Shown one piece after another: positions 54,041-64,000 of a DNA stretch of 64,000 bases. The translations under genes and the position numbers were made by a program. Location: positions 4,080,001 to 4,144,000 of the forward strand of contig CM067541.1 in the NCBI GenBank assembly GCA_034509755.1. The letters are read 5' to 3'. This DNA is from Anisodus tanguticus. Taxonomy: Eukaryota; Streptophyta; Magnoliopsida; Solanales; Solanaceae. The notes below the pieces were generated by a model that searched no databases, was not told where the DNA came from, and saw nothing but the letters and a program-made list of their open reading frames with translations. Position 1 is the stretch's first letter. Each line of letters starts with the position of its first letter.

Positions 54041-56223
54041 CTAGCATTTCTTTTGCAGCTTCTCTTTCTTGAGAGCCTTGAACTTAGCAGCAATTTCATC
54101 ATAATCTGGGAGCTTAGGATGAACAGAACTTTTCAAAGATGATTCTTGAACTGGAAATGAATTTGACCGAATAAAGTTATCTTTTGGCCTCTCAGGTGGC
54201 ATAGTCATTGTCCTCAAATAAGATTGCTGATTTTCTTTTCTTGGCCTTAAATCAGTCATTGCTGATGATGATGAAAAACTAAAAGAACAACATTCTTGAC
54301 TTTCCAAATCATCCCGTGCATCCTTTATAGCGATAAATCTCGTCTTTTGCAGGGGGAAAGTATTCATATTGATATCGGTGTCCATCTTTAACATTAAGGG
54401 AAAGAGAGATCCTTTGAATATGAATAGCCTCTTATCTTGAAAATTCAAATCTTTGCTCAAAATAGACTCAAACTCCTCAATATCATCCAAGTGTATCATT
54501 GAACATTCTGAAGGAGATTCGATACATTTTATGCCCAAACTAATACCATTGGTTCTCCGAGAAATTGTAGATTGGGATGAAACACTAGGCCGAGCAGAAT
54601 TTGAAACTCTTTCTTGCTCATTGTTCTTCAAACAGTGCACTGAATCTGAACAAGTGTGCTCAATTGCTGATGAATAATCGGCAGATACAATATTTGCTTT
54701 TGTCGCGATGTTGGAATTCTTCAATCCTTTTTGTCCATCCTTCTTATAACCAATTTGAGCATCAAGAATGTTTTTATTTACCTACAGTTTCATTACATAA
54801 AAAACAGGATAAAACAGATCTCTACCACAATTAGCCAGTTGGATTCACTGTACTTTTCCTAGTCAGTATACATAGATTATATGCAGTTATACACATGTTA
54901 TACATGGTTTATACATATATTATACATCTATGGACAATTTTAAGTTTAAGCGATTGGGTGGACGGCTGTTATACATAGAAGCAAGATGTGTGAATATGCC
55001 TTTTATTTTACTTTCTCTGTTCTTTCTCCTTTCATGCATAATTTGATGGACTGCATAACATAATATACCTGCTCTTGTTGTGATTCATTTCTGTATTCAA
55101 GAAGCAAAGGTCCTTGCTGAAAGCAAATCCTTGCTATTTCATCCATCAATCTGTATTTCACTTCATTTGAAACAGACTTTATGCACAGATTCTCTTTTAT
55201 CTGTATTCAAAGAATAACAAAGTTACAACCTTAATTAACTCTCTTGTTTGCAAAAAAAGAAAAGAAAAAAAGGAGCCTCTTTGTAAAATGTGGACAAACC
55301 TGATGGTTCACAAGATTCCCAGGAAGTAATTCAAGGCCAGATGTCGCAAATTTCTTCCCATAACGCTCGCCAAAGAGCTTCCTGATCACCGGAAGCTCTG
55401 GTAAATCACCGAGTCTTGCTGATGCAAATATGAGACTCGACACTGCTTCATTGATGTCATTTGGACAATCCCTGTCCATAATTTCGTTATAACTTCTGTA
55501 TGCATACAGTCAGATCACCTACAAGATAACTACAAATAACTGTCCATATTAAGTAGGACTAGTAACCCAGAAAATATGACAGGTCGGTCACTGCAACAGG
55601 TTAAATTACAGTGCGTATAAGTTTATTCCAAATTAATTAGGATTGGGATACACTTGAATGCTATCAATGCCTTACTTGTGTCTGCGGATATAAGGAAAGT
55701 TAATGAGGATAAATTCGCAGAAGTTCTCCAATAAGTCATATACTACCACCATATTGTCATCCATATAAAGCTGCTCAACCTGAAAATTAATATAGGAAAA
55801 CAATAGAACAATAATCGATCCTGCAGCTTGTTATATGGACAAAAATATCCAATAAGCTAGCAGGGAATATGCTAATAATTCTGAAACAAAATTAAAGCAG
55901 AGATGTTACAATTCTACGCGCAAATCATAAGTAAGTACTGTTAAGCATCCGAAGTTCGTACCCTGTCAAAGACAATTTGGTAATGCCCATGTCTGAGTAG
56001 CTGCCCTAAGTCATCTCTCAACTGCTTGACAATGCAACTTCTCTTGTTCTTCAGCAGCTTAAGCCGACACATAACCCTTTTAATCAAATTCTTACTGCCA
56101 CAGAAAAACAACAAACGCAGTAATTACATTAGCTTTACTTTTACTCAATTGTGGCAAATGAAGAAGTGGCAACTGTGTCTACCATTTAGTAGCTTTTCTC
56201 CACCCAAAAATCACATCAAACAT
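54041..56223 (-). CDS. IST1-like protein (ESCRT-III-associated), six exons
   Basis: Exons on the minus strand: 56223-56183, 56094-55962, 55779-55676, 55471-55300, 55200-55069 and 54781-54041, all with GT-AG introns and matching phases; 1323 nt, 440 residues. The first five exons (194 residues) make the IST1 domain: MFDVIFGWRKATKCKNLIKR, LRHGHYQIVFDRVEQLYMDD, DCPNDINEAVSSLIFASARL, LPELPVIRKLFGERYGKKFA, then KYRLMDEIAR. IST1 proteins bind ESCRT-III (CHMP1-type) and VPS4/LIP5 at endosomes and regulate sorting into multivesicular bodies. The last exon is a Ser-rich disordered tail of 246 residues; near its end LPDYDEIAAKFKALKK fits a MIM1-like helix, which would bind a MIT domain (inference). Plant genomes carry several such ISTL genes; the exact paralogue is not identified. 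Confidence 0.92.
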
Positions 56224-56826
56224 GTCTGTAAAGCTCCAAGTCGCAGTTCTTTGGAATGCAATAACTGTATGACAATTGATCAACTCGAGTAAACTATGCT
56301 TAAAGAATTATGGCAAGTGAAAATGAAATTGAAAAGGAGTAAAGAGCATAAAGTTGAGAAGCTGCTGCTATGTGTGTGTGTTTTCACTTTACAGTGATTA
56401 TTAGCAGCTAAAAGAGAAAGTAAATATTCTTGGCTGAAGAACATGAACTGATAAAGTTTGTGTTAGGTGATTAGTTTAGGAAAAAGGGTATAGTTGAAAT
56501 TAACGAAAAATATGAGAAAGCAGCTTTTAACTGCTCCACTATGCTCACAAGTCATAACCATTAGCCCATGAATTCTACTCACGTTCGTTAATCTTTTTAC
56601 TTTCTTCCCGCCATTTTATTTACCATATTCTGATCGAGTTTTTTCCTCTCTAATTTTTTGTTTTGTTTCTTCTTTCAGCTTCCTCCCTCCCCACACACCC
56701 CAAAAAAATGTCAGTTTTCTTAATTTTCTTGTACCTATGGCTATGAGTATATGAGTACTTGTCTAAGTTATTCTTTATCTATCATATCCCGCTAGTTGAA
56801 GTAGCAAGAGTAAATTTTAAAAAAAA
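56224..56826 (-). promoter_or_regulatory. upstream region of the IST1-like gene
   Basis: This holds the 5' UTR and promoter by position. A (GT)n run lies at 56371-56380 and a pyrimidine-rich tract at about 56640-56695 (plus strand). No TATA box could be chosen with confidence. Confidence 0.4.
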
Positions 56827-56828
56827 TA

Positions 56829-57096
56829 CTCCTTCCGTCCAATTTATGTCACTGTATTTGAGTGAGCATAAAGTTTAATAAAATAATTAAGAAAGACTTT
56901 TGTAACATGTGATCTAAAATAACCCATATATATTTGTACGGCTATAAATAATTAGTTTAGAATAAAATAAAAAATTTATAAATATGAAAATATGATATTT
57001 TTTTTATACGTACTAAAAAAGAAAGACACAAATCTTTATTTTATGTAAAACATATTCAATTTAGGAAAAGACTAATATTTCGAACTAGAAGGAATA
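56829..57096. mobile_element. Stowaway-like MITE upstream of IST1-like gene
   Basis: The left end CTCCTTCCGTCCAATTTATG follows TA (56827-56828). The right end, inverted, reads CTATTCCTTCTAGTTCGAAA. The centre is worn and AT-rich with a TTTGTAACATGTGATCTAAAAT strip typical of the family. Confidence 0.65.
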
Positions 57097-57999
57097 GTAA
57101 TTATCATACTCTAATTGTTAAATATCTAATGCATCCGCATGATCATCACGTTATCATTTGCTCATGTCCTGTTTAAATTGGACTTCCTTAAAACGCACGC
57201 TCTGATTTCTTGTCTGGAAATACAGCTATCTGAATGGTCCTGTGGGTCAAAGGAACACTTCACCATTCAAATCCTTTTAGAAAAGAAAAGCTAAGTCCCC
57301 CTTCCATAGCGGAATTGCAAAGGTATGGAACTTAAAATTCAGCTGGACACCTGCTCGAATCCTGATGGTAGCAATTTACTCTCTTTTGGGTAGGACCTTG
57401 TAGGTAATATCAGTTACTCTGTTCTCAAACCCTGATCATTCAGACACATCCTGCGATTTACTGGTAGTAGAGCTTAAGGACCATGACTACTATCTCTAGA
57501 AATAGTCTAGTGTAAGCCGGGAAACTAAATATAAAAAAAAAAGCCAAAAGTTATAAATAATGAATAGCGTGCGTTTATATTTTAGCTTTACTATACTGAC
57601 ATCGTAATTGTTTTACACTATACGTCATTCAGAAGGAAACTATAGATTTAATGATGCAAACAGAAGTAATTAACTTTATATAAAAATAGAAGTACTTAAA
57701 TTAAATCCATTTATTTAGTACGTACGGAGAAGACAATGGATTAGAGGCCAACTGATAACGAACTGAAGCCATAGAGTGGATAAGCTGGGAAAGTGAGATA
57801 AGAAAACTAGACATCATGATGGTCACCAGTGGCACCAAAAGGCTAGATTATATTCTGTTCCCAATCCCTTTATACTAAATTATTTCTTTTGCAGTTAACT
57901 AGCGATAGTAATCATGATTATTCCTAAATTACGCGCCAACACAACACCATTAGCTTTGTTTATTGGGAATGTTATTTTTATGGGTTCGATTTATATATA
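57097..57999. other. intergenic DNA, nothing recognised
   Basis: No reading frame, RNA or repeat boundary was found. A segment around 57350-57520 (CTGGACACCTGCTCGAATCC; CTGGTAGTAGAGCTTAAGG) has a repeat-like look but could not be assigned. Confidence 0.35.
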
Positions 58000-58415
58000 G
58001 AGGGTGTTTGGTTAAGCTTATAAGCTGGTCAAATTGATTTATACTTTTTAGTTTATCTACATGTGATAAATTTCTCAATTTCCGGGCAATTGCACTAAAA
58101 ATTTGAGTTTCTTTTGAATTTTCTTCTTGATCAATAACAACTACAGTTAAGAGTTATAATAAATAAAGTGTTTATACGTTAAAATAAACCAAAAGCCAAA
58201 TCTAATTTTTCAGCTTATAAGCATTTTTATTTGATCAAGTATTTTACATCCTTAATAGTTTTTCTAATTCTCAAAATATCTTTTCCAAAACAAAATTTCT
58301 AACTTCTCGTTCCTCTATTTCTTACAAGGATACTTTTTGATTTCTAATTTCTTTTTGCAAAAATTTCTAGTTTCATTACTTATAAGCTTATCAGTTAATT
58401 CAAACATGCTCTTAG
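58000..58415. mobile_element. foldback MITE with AGCTTATAAGC arms
   Basis: The left end GGGTGTTTGGTTAAGCTTATA is mirrored by the complement of the right end, GAGCATGTTTGAATTAACTG and ATAAGCTTATAAG. AGCTTATAAGC words also occur inside (58210). About 415 bp, non-coding. Confidence 0.65.
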
Positions 58416-58439
58416 TGTCGGTGTATATTTAACTAACTA

Positions 58440-58577
58440 CAACGGGTTGTGTGTGACTTGTAGGTCACGCATTAATATTGCATTTGGATAGGTTGTCTAC
58501 ATCACACTTCTTGAATGCGGCTTTTTCCCAATCCTTATTAATACGGGATACTTTATGCACCGAGTTGCTCTTTTTTG
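58440..58577 (+). mobile_element. degenerate SINE (plus)
   Basis: GGTTGTCTACATCACACTTC, TTGAATGCGGCTTTTTCCC, ACGGGATACTTTATGCACCG and GAGTTGCTCTTTTTT follow the order of the SINE type whose normal words are GTGCGGCCCTTCCCC and GTGCACCGGGCTGCCCTTT. The head (TGTGACTTGTAGGTCACG) keeps only a trace of box B. Confidence 0.6.
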
Positions 58578-59380
58578 TAATAAGTTGTTTGACTTCTTTT
58601 TCTGTTAACTAGTTCTACTTTATTATGGACACAATTACTTATAATTATAATTTGGATTTAAATTACACACTAATAATATATCAAATACTTACATCATTAA
58701 TATAATTTAAAGCGTTATAATAAGTTACTGATACCATTTATTGTAGGTCACATTACCAATCAATGTTATCATATTAGTAAGTTACTTCCAATTACCTTTC
58801 AAATGATCCTAGTGTGTAAAAATCTTTTCCACCCCTTGCGAGTAGAACTTAAACTCTTATCAAAAATACCTAACCCGCCCCCAAAATGGACAGTTTTACT
58901 CAATGGTAATTAAGACAACATAAAGTGTAGGTGTACACCCAATAAAATATGTCAAGTTTAAAGTGTTTTAGGCATTCTGCCTATCATTTAGGTGTCCAAA
59001 TAGTGACTCGTTAGACATCTTGTATGGTGATTTCAGTGCTGAATTTCTTCTTATAAACGGGAATGTTTCGGTGCATCTTTTAACTTTTAAATGGAGAAAC
59101 GTAAGTCTGTTTATTAGTAGAAAATTTCTCTTGAATTTTTTTGAAATGGTACTGTGGAAAAAAAGAAAATGATGGGCTGGTTTAGTGAAGTGGCTTGGGG
59201 CAAGAAGAGAAGTTAGCCTGCGGATGTTGAGTTGATGGTACATTGGTACGGCCAAACATTTATGTACACAGTTCATTGGTAGTCTTGAGTATTGAAAATG
59301 GGCCTATGTAGAGATAGAATAGATAGCACGGTTTAGTTAATATTTTAACTCAAACTTTATATTTTTGAATTTTCATTTAA
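58578..59380. other. intergenic DNA, no supported gene
   Basis: A minus-strand open frame of 102 codons (58968-59276) has no domain, no hydrophobic or compositional pattern and no promoter; it is not called. No other structure was seen. Confidence 0.4.
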
Positions 59381-59590
59381 TAGGTGTTTGACCATAGATT
59401 TTAATTTATTTGGAATTTATGAAGTTAGAGTTGAAGATCACATTTTTGTAAAGGAGAGCAGGTTTGGAGCACTTTTTGATAGACAACTAACTCAAGTTAG
59501 ATTTGAAAAGTTTATAATCAAACACTGATTTTGAAATAAAGTGAAAAATTATCCAGAAAAAAAATGAATAATTCTCATAGTCAAACATGT
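59381..59590. mobile_element. MITE with TAGGTGTTTGACCATAG end
   Basis: The left end TAGGTGTTTGACCATAGATTT resembles, inverted, the GAATTTCTATGGCCAAACGCCTA-type end at 645-672. The right side has CATAGTCAAACATG (59577). The ends are worn, so limits are approximate. Confidence 0.5.
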
Positions 59591-60022
59591 TATGATAAAA
59601 AAACTCAATAACTTAAATAAGATAAAATTCAAAATCAATAAATTTTAATTTCTAAATTCACCTCTTTGAAACGTAACATGAATTCCCCAGGGAAAAGGGG
59701 AAGAGGAAAAAAAACAGGTAAAGAGAGCTAAAGAAAAGATCAAATCCTATCTTTTAAGATCATTGACATATAATATCTCCCTGTTTTTTCTTTATCTTGT
59801 TTCCGTGTACTTCGTGGAAGTAAACTGTCTCTAGAACCAGAGAATTATAACATGCACAACATTGGATGTCTGCCTTAAAATTTTCTTTCATAATACACAA
59901 ATAATATCTCTCGACCCCAATAAATACTCTATTACATATGAAGCTTTACTATTCCAAAACAATAAGACTAATAAAAAAAATACAAAGGGAAAAAAGAAGA
60001 AATATGAATAAATAAAAAAGAA

Positions 60023-60457
60023 TCAACAACACCTTATAACTCGAGCAGGAGAAACTGCACCAATTCCATTGTTAGAATTAGTACAAGATTTCATAGTATG
60101 AGCCCACATAAAAGACAAAACAGAAACCATAGTACATTTCACTTTAACGACAATCTTCTTCAACCTCTTATTCCTCAAATTTTCCGAAGATTCCAGTTTA
60201 TAACTTTGCAAAAATATGTGTCTCTTCCTTGCCCTTTCCCTTCTAGTACTAAACGAACTCAACATAATTGGACTACTTGTTTGTTTTCCACTCCTCCGCA
60301 AATTCATAATTGTTCTTCTTCCACTATGACTACGATCATCATCGTTTCGCGTTGGAGCTTCGATGATTTTTGGTTGATCCAACAGCTCGTATACATCGAC
60401 TCTTCTGCTAAAACGCAACGGTGTGTTACGTACAAGACTAGTCATAGTTGATTTCAC
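60023..60457 (-). CDS. small basic plant protein of unknown function
   Basis: An intact 144-residue single-exon frame. It starts MKSTMTSLVRNTPLRFSRRV, continues with VYELLDQPKIIEAPTRNDDD, and has two basic blocks (TRRERARKRHIFL and NKRLKKIVVKVK) followed by a mildly hydrophobic stretch (TMVSVLSFMWAHTM) and a C-terminal Cys pair. I do not recognise a domain. The distribution of conserved-looking blocks, the uninterrupted frame and a TATA-like TTTATACTC (minus, near 60475-60483), some 20 bp ahead of the ATG, favour a real gene. The basic blocks could be a nuclear localisation signal or membrane-surface contact. No paralogue is in the window. Confidence 0.6.
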   Translation of the reverse strand: MKSTMTSLVRNTPLRFSRRVDVYELLDQPKIIEAPTRNDDDRSHSGRRTIMNLRRSGKQTSSPIMLSSFSTRRERARKRHIFLQSYKLESSENLRNKRLKKIVVKVKCTMVSVLSFMWAHTMKSCTNSNNGIGAVSPARVIRCC

Positions 60458-60729
60458 TTTGGTTTCTCAAGAGTATAAATTGAGAGCTTTTGGTTGAAGA
60501 GTATTTATCAATTGGTTATGTATTTTTTCTTTATGTTATTGACTATTGGTGATATTTAATAAACGTGTTAGATCTATAGGTTCATTTGACCGTGCATACC
60601 AACTTCCTAGCGATTTTACGTTGTTGGTAAGCGCTTGCTCTTTGAATAAGTTAAGTGATTTAGTACGAGAAGATGACAAAAACGGCCCATTATCTTTTGT
60701 GGTAGGTTCAAGATAGTCCATAAGTATCA

Positions 60730-61009
60730 CTTGATCAGTTTGTAAAAAAGAGCACTTTTGATTTTCGTCAGATATTTACCAAGCTTCGGTTGTTAATTAT
60801 TAGTGAAACTGTGAAAATAGAAAATATTTAATGGAACTCACATTTGAACTAATAGATTTTATGGTTTGTCCCCCCCCCCCCCCCCCTCCGTATATTTCAA
60901 GAGTTTGATGTAGGTTTTTGAGGTGTGATTTCTATTATTTTTTATTTGATTTTTTTGTGTTTGGTGTATTTTTTTTTTTTTTTAGAGAAATGGATAAATT
61001 GATATTTTA
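60730..61009. other. poly-C tract and AT-rich DNA
   Basis: A run of about 18 C lies at 60870-60887, and poly-T runs at about 60970-60983. Nothing else is seen. Confidence 0.6.
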
Positions 61010-61505
61010 TGTTTAGGAAAAGTTCAAAATAGTCTTTTAAGTATGCATTGAACAGTTTTGGTTCTTTAAATTTGACAAAAGTTAACCGTTTTAGTGTCCA
61101 TCAAATATGTAACAATTTATGTTAGTTAGATTTGACGAAAACATTGAAAACGTTTAATCATAAACACCAAGAAAGTCTCAATAAATTCTAAAATATGCAA
61201 CACAAAAAGTTACACTAGACACTAATGTATAAAAAATAGCAAAAAGTATACCTTAACAAACTGCACCAAACCCTACAAAAAATAGTAGAAATATAAAAGT
61301 GGTACTTCTAAAATGTTAGTTCCTGCTAAATTTTTTTTTTTTCATAATTTCCGTCAAATGTAACCGACATAATTCAATAAATATTTGACAGAGACTGAAA
61401 CTGTTAACCTTTCACAAACTTAAAGTATCAAAATTGATCAGTCCATACTTTAAGAGAATTTCTTAAACCTACCTTCAAACATAATGGACCATTTTTGTCA
61501 TATCT
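61010..61505. mobile_element. long-armed foldback MITE, about 500 bp
   Basis: The left arm (AGTTAACCGTTTTAGTG, 61080) pairs with the right arm read inverted (GGTTAACAGTTTCAGTC, complement near 61410); ACTTTAAGTTT/AAATTTGAC words extend the match to both ends. Arms are roughly 150 nt with mismatches. Non-coding; superfamily not determined. Confidence 0.65.
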
Positions 61506-61878
61506 CTTGATTTACTGTAGTATTAAAACTGCTAGTCAAAGTCAAGAAGGTCGTATTCAGAACATTCATGATTGTGAGTGGTTAGAATTAGGAAAATGTA
61601 ATGAACGGTCATGATGAAGTAGTCTATTGTTTTCACTGCATATAAGTCAAGATAAGGAATTGGCTCTAAGTAAGAAAAGAAATAAGGGAGAAACTTCTTT
61701 CGAGCAGCAAATATTTGACTGTACTAGATATGGAGGCTTTTTTTGTATTCATTTGGTCATTTAATTTCAATCCCCCTTCTGGAAACCAAAGGTTCCTTAA
61801 GGGAGTTTATTTGTTTGTCAATTTTTTTAAAATTATTTCATAATATTTTATTTGAGTTTAACGTAAATACAGTGATAA

Positions 61879-61980
61879 AAAAAGGACAATCTGGTGCACT
61901 AAGTTCCCGCTATGTGCGAGGTCCAGGGAAGGGCCGGACCACAATGGTCTATTATATGCAGTTTTACCTCACATTTCTGC
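61879..61980 (-). mobile_element. 5'-truncated SINE with perfect 19-bp duplication
   Basis: AACGTAAATACAGTGATAA flanks the insert at 61860-61878 and 61981-61999. The insert, read on the minus strand, is GCAGAAATGTGAGGTAAAAC, TTGTGGTCCGGCCC, GGACCTCGCACATAGCGGG and CTTAGTGCACCAGATTG, followed by a short T tail: the 3' part of a SINE type seen in four other places in this window. The tRNA-like head is missing. Confidence 0.88.
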
Positions 61981-61999
61981 AACGTAAATACAGTGATAA

Positions 62000-63109
62000 T
62001 ATTTGAAAATTTTTACACTATCAGATCAGTTGAAGACTAATTATATGTAACCGTTCATAATATAATGGAACTAATTACTTCAAAAATAAAGCAAACAATC
62101 CACTATAATAGGTTAAATACATATTGCTAGTGTTAAAAAAATTTAAATTATCCGCATATGTAAAGTTAAATCTTAACTTAAAATTAGAAACCTATAAAAT
62201 AAAATAAAATAAAAAACCTTCTAAATCAAATTAAATTACATTAATAGTGGTAAAATTCGTTTATACTGTCAATAGCTGTAATTTATTAAATCCTAAAGTA
62301 TTGAATGTAATGTTTTTAAATATGACCGTCGCCCAAGACTAGATTCTAACTTATTTTTTTAATTCTATCTGTTAGACTAATTATAAAACGTTTACATAAT
62401 AGTACACGATATTGTATGGAATAGTTTAAATTAATTATTGACAGTGAATCATAGCATAGTTTTCAAAACATTTAAGCACGTCTTTAATATTCTTATTTAT
62501 CGGTCTATTTTTCTGTTGCATATGATCTCCCTAAATATTACATTCACAAGAAAGAAATGGTAGTACTATCGGAGAATGAACCCCTTCATTGGGTCGTGTT
62601 TTTTTTTTCTCCTCATGTCAAAGCTTCTGTCGATATATTTTACAAAGAGGTAGTAATTATAAATATATTGATCTTTTATTTATGGCAGTATTTTTCATTT
62701 CATTTTATGAAACATACTCCATCTTGGTTATTCTTCTTCAATATTTTTTTTTGAGGAACATTCTTCTTCAATCTTTGTTTCGACCCAACGAATATACTAC
62801 TAATTGTTATTAAGAGTACATTCTGTTAATTCTTTAAGTGATTTTTAAGGTATGTCAGGTTTAAAGATTCATTAATATAAATGACATAACTTCTGATTTT
62901 TTTTTCAAAAATAGCAGTTTAAGGGTGTCTAGTATATAAGAAGGAAACTATTTTTTATGAAAATATTTTCTTAAAAATTAAGTAATTTATTTATTTCTGT
63001 GCTTGATAAGTATATCATTAATGTATATTATCTCAAGAACATTTATATAATTTAGGAAAATATTACGAGAATAGGAGTGTGGGGTTGGAGGCACATTAGA
63101 AGAGGGGAA
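62000..63109. other. AT-rich intergenic DNA, nothing recognised
   Basis: Short frames at 62557-62813 are phenylalanine-rich translations of poly-T runs. No structure was identified. Confidence 0.4.
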
Positions 63110-63215
63110 ATGAAGAAATAAAATAAAGGAAAAGAACGCGCAACAAAGGAATCAATCCCTTGACCTTGAGAAGTTAAGTCCAACACCTTATCAGTGCTCC
63201 ACTCAATCTAGTTTA
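63110..63215 (-). repeat. tRNA-like relic
   Basis: On the minus strand, TTGAGTGGAGCACTGATAAGG, TTGGACTTAACTTCTCAAGG and TCAAGGGATTGATTCCTTTG follow the plan of a D arm, anticodon arm and T arm. Box B is altered (ATTGATTCC) and the acceptor stem does not close. It is a SINE head or a tRNA pseudogene. Confidence 0.35.
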
Positions 63216-63599
63216 ATCATAGGTTCCTTCAATTAATATTAGATATATTTATAAGAATTATATACATAATATATCGAGTTTAATCGGATGATCATGAGTT
63301 CACGTGACCTATTTTTTAAACATAAATTCGCCCCTAGTTGGAGGGTACAATTGGGGCCGGAAAGGAGGTAATGAGTTTGGAATATCGTTATTTATGAAAC
63401 TTGTTCTTTTTCACGCCCCCAAATTGGGGTGGACGCGATTGACACACATCCTACTTTACCCATTGATTGAACATTTTCCTAACTAACTGAAAGTTACATA
63501 TGAATTCAACCTTTAATGGAGAGCTTATAAATAATTATTAAATTATGTCTGAAAACTTAAATAACGTACCTAATGTACTAACATCAGAAACATAAACTC

Positions 63600-64000
63600 A
63601 TTAACAGTCATGAGCTTCTATTGAAGACTCTATTCTAGTTTAATTTTAATAGTTTAGTCTATGCAATTGTAATTATGGTAAATATAATATTTATAGTTAT
63701 ATTGGAATAGAGTTACCTTATAAGACTAGAAGAATGATAACTTTACTTCTATATAAAGAGGTCATTATGATGAATACAAAGTAGAAATAATTCTCTCATT
63801 ATTCTTATCTCTCTAAATTCTCGTCTCTGTCTCGATTTTAATAGCCTCTAAAAATTAGAATTTAAACGGGACACTCCTATGAAATAATATGATGTCTATA
63901 AATAAAGTAAGCTAATGAAAGTTTAGCTACTATCGGGAAGAGTCAACAGAGCTCGCCAACTGAATTCAATAAGTCTAGCTCTAATTAATCATATGTCTCG
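63600..64000 (+). repeat. possible LTR-like promoter and leader
   Basis: TTCTATATAAAGAGGTCATT near 63748 is a good TATA context followed by a leader with TCTCTCATTATTCTTATCTC, the common look of a Copia-type LTR U3-R region. The sequence runs off the window, so no partner can be checked. Confidence 0.35.

Noticed and set aside
58968..59276. 102-codon minus-strand frame
   Set aside because: No recognisable motif, promoter or splice context; composition fits random AT-rich sequence.
60536..60730. 64-codon minus-strand frame next to the small basic protein gene
   Set aside because: Too short, no domain, and not linkable by convincing splice sites to the neighbouring gene.

Overview
The window is plant nuclear DNA, AT-rich and crowded with transposable elements. 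The repeat families (an RTE-type LINE with a GTT-rich tail, several tRNA-derived SINE types, hAT, Mutator and Stowaway MITEs, Copia and Gypsy remnants) and the style of the genes point to a eudicot, most likely a member of the Solanaceae. That assignment rests on memory of these families, not on a search.

Only a few loci look like working genes. They are: a small GNAT N-acetyltransferase gene with two tandem copies of its first exon (23791-27363, +); a nuclear tRNA-Val(UAC) (35841-35913, -); an intronless AP2/ERF transcription factor of the DREB A-6/ERF053 type (40621-41730, +); a six-exon IST1-like ESCRT-III-related gene (54041-56223, -), whose splice sites can all be placed and give a 440-residue protein; and an unrecognised basic 144-residue protein (60023-60457, -). 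They share no pathway and look like single-copy genes scattered among repeats.

Layout. 1-7.5 kb: intergenic DNA with a 450-bp hAT MITE and a complete but decayed 2.4-kb pogo/Tigger element. 7.5-11.6 kb: an RTE LINE (minus) with a perfect 15-bp target duplication. 12-15 kb: a CACTA terminus, a Mutator-like MITE, and a Gypsy-type solo LTR split by a 1.2-kb hAT element. 15.3-16.4 kb: an inverted duplication of a tail-anchored coiled-coil gene fragment resembling the peroxisomal and mitochondrial division factors. 17.4-20.5 kb: a broken PPR gene. 20.6-21.5 kb: a first copy of an LTR-like repeat that recurs twice, tail to tail, at 38.4-40.3 kb, directly upstream of the ERF gene. 23.4-27.4 kb: the acetyltransferase gene, its introns full of MITEs and SINEs. 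27.5-35.5 kb: a nest of a decayed autonomous-type hAT element, a Copia fragment, and a Gypsy fragment with a hAT MITE inside it. 36.5-38.4 kb: an unclassified retroelement-like stretch. 44.8-49.6 kb: a near-complete but inactivated Copia element. 50.1-52.5 kb: an unusual block in which seven tandem 88-99 bp units, each able to fold into a hairpin, lie between T-rich and A-rich simple sequence. 53.7 kb: an intact SINE with a 16-bp duplication. 56.8-64 kb: MITEs, SINEs and AT-rich intergenic DNA around the small basic-protein gene.

The best candidates for something new are the tandem hairpin array (50866-51508), the inverted gene duplication (15271-16426) as a possible natural source of small RNAs, and the duplicated first exon of the acetyltransferase gene.
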